The notes under the pieces were generated by a model. The model was not told the origin of the DNA and ran no database searches. It saw only the letters and a list, made by a program, of their open reading frames with translations. Below are positions 4,770 through 5,439 of a stretch of DNA of 5,439 nt, in pieces. Position 1 is the first letter of the stretch; each line of letters starts with the position of its first letter. The stretch comes from Spartobacteria bacterium (GTDB lineage Bacteria; Verrucomicrobiota; Verrucomicrobiia; Chthoniobacterales; UBA10450). The stretch is taken from the NCBI GenBank assembly GCA_021324035.1, contig JAJPJU010000269.1, positions 1-5,439 on the forward strand, given 5' to 3'. The position numbers were made by a program, and so were the translations under genes.

Positions 4770-5439
4770 ATGCAGTCAAGCGCCGCTGCTGAGAGCAAGA
4801 ACGAGCGAGGCGTTTTCGTCACGACCCGCTGGAGCATGGTGCTTTCCGCAGGCGGCCCCGATGCAGGAGAACGTAAAGGCCAGGATGCCCTGGCCGAGCT
4901 CTGTCGAACTTATTGGCGTCCGATTTTCTCGTTCGTTTGCTGGCGCGGATATTCGCCGGAAGACGCCCAGGACCTGACCCAGGATTTCTTCGTAATGATC
5001 TTCAGGCACAACTGGTTCGAGCGCGCCGATCCGAGCCGCGGCCGATTCCGATCGTTCCTGCTTAAGTCATTAATGAACTTTCTGAACAACGCGGCCGATC
5101 GAACCCATGCTCAAAAACGCGGTGGCGAGATGAAATTTATTTCCTGGGACGAATGGATTGCGGAAGCGCCGTCGCAAATTTCTATTCCGAACAAGGCGCC
5201 TGAGTCGGTCGCTCCGGAACTGTTGTTCGATATTCGCTGGGCGACGACTGTGACCGAGCAAACGCTGCGTCGTCTGCGCGAGGAATACGAAAGTAAAGGC
5301 CGGCTGCGCTTGTTTGAGATTCTCAGCAGTTATCTTACCGGAGAACGTTCCGACGCGTCGTATGCCGATCTTTCGTCGAAGCTCGGAATTCCGGAGAGTG
5401 CGGTGAAAAAACAACTTCATAATATGCGGCAGCGCTATC
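4770..5439 (+). CDS. ECF-type RNA polymerase sigma factor (3' end outside window)
   Basis: The frame is open from an in-frame stop at 4740-4742 to the window end, giving 223 codons without a stop. I start at ATG 4770; GTG 4764, with GGGG about 7 nt upstream, is the alternative. The N-terminus holds TTRWSMVLSAG (17-27), a signature of a large sigma-70/ECF group in Verrucomicrobia, Planctomycetes and Acidobacteria. Region 2 runs through ALAELCRTYWRPIFSFV, GYSPEDAQDLTQDFF (59-73, core-binding region 2.2) and ADPSRGRFRSFLLKSLMNFL (85-104, region 2.3/2.4). A linker with KRGGEMKFISWDEW follows. Region 4 is represented by LRRLREEYESKG, LFEILSSYLTGE and a helix-turn-helix SYADLSSKLGIPESAVKKQL (197-216) that would read the -35. 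The missing part is probably a short tail. Members of this group often sit beside a Ser/Thr kinase or an anti-sigma gene, but none is visible here. Two GGAACT-type promoter elements stand upstream of the neighbouring paralogues. Confidence 0.92.
   Translation, partial: MQSSAAAESKNERGVFVTTRWSMVLSAGGPDAGERKGQDALAELCRTYWRPIFSFVCWRGYSPEDAQDLTQDFFVMIFRHNWFERADPSRGRFRSFLLKSLMNFLNNAADRTHAQKRGGEMKFISWDEWIAEAPSQISIPNKAPESVAPELLFDIRWATTVTEQTLRRLREEYESKGRLRLFEILSSYLTGERSDASYADLSSKLGIPESAVKKQLHNMRQRY

Noticed and set aside
5216..5236. A third GGAACT as another ECF promoter
   Set aside because: It lies inside the sigma-factor coding region and the sequence 12 nt downstream is not TTCTGTAGAA.

Overview
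The window looks like a chromosomal segment of a free-living Verrucomicrobiota-type bacterium, possibly Chthoniobacterales or a related soil lineage. This is an inference from style, not a database match. The clues are an ECF sigma factor beginning with a conserved TTRWSMVLSAG block (common in Verrucomicrobia, Planctomycetes and Acidobacteria), small secreted proteins with carboxypeptidase-regulatory-like domains, weak Shine-Dalgarno signals, and simple TGAGTGACG-type repeats between genes.

Layout. Positions 1-294 hold the 3' end of a plus-strand gene, probably the soluble tail of a polytopic GT-C-like membrane protein. It converges on a three-gene minus-strand cluster at 304-2014, transcribed in the order PHP-domain metal-dependent hydrolase, small lipoprotein of unknown function, FabZ-like hotdog dehydratase. 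A 21-bp palindromic repeat lies between the last two and runs into the start region of the dehydratase. The gap at 2015-2173 is a patchwork of repeat-like low-complexity DNA and leads into a complete plus-strand tRNA-Leu(GAG) at 2174-2254. A minus-strand gene (2277-3269) then encodes a single-pass membrane protein with a very long Ser/Asn-rich tail.

The right third is the most interesting part. Two plus-strand genes (3452-3982 and 4124-4699) encode paralogous exported proteins, each with a signal peptide, one carboxypeptidase-regulatory-like beta-sandwich domain and a conserved C-terminal block built around Y[VI]PxETGSxLxGxWVEVD. A strong intrinsic terminator separates them. Each is preceded by the same bipartite element, GGAACT, exactly 12 nt, then TTCTGTAGAA, 2 nt, TAATG. 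GGAACT is the classic -35 element of ECF sigma-factor promoters, and the gene just downstream (4770 to the window end) encodes an ECF-type sigma factor.

Working model (inference): the 3' half is a small ECF regulon in which the sigma factor, or a relative, drives two separately transcribed paralogous exported proteins of unknown role. The minus-strand cluster and the tRNA look like ordinary chromosomal background carrying scattered repeats.
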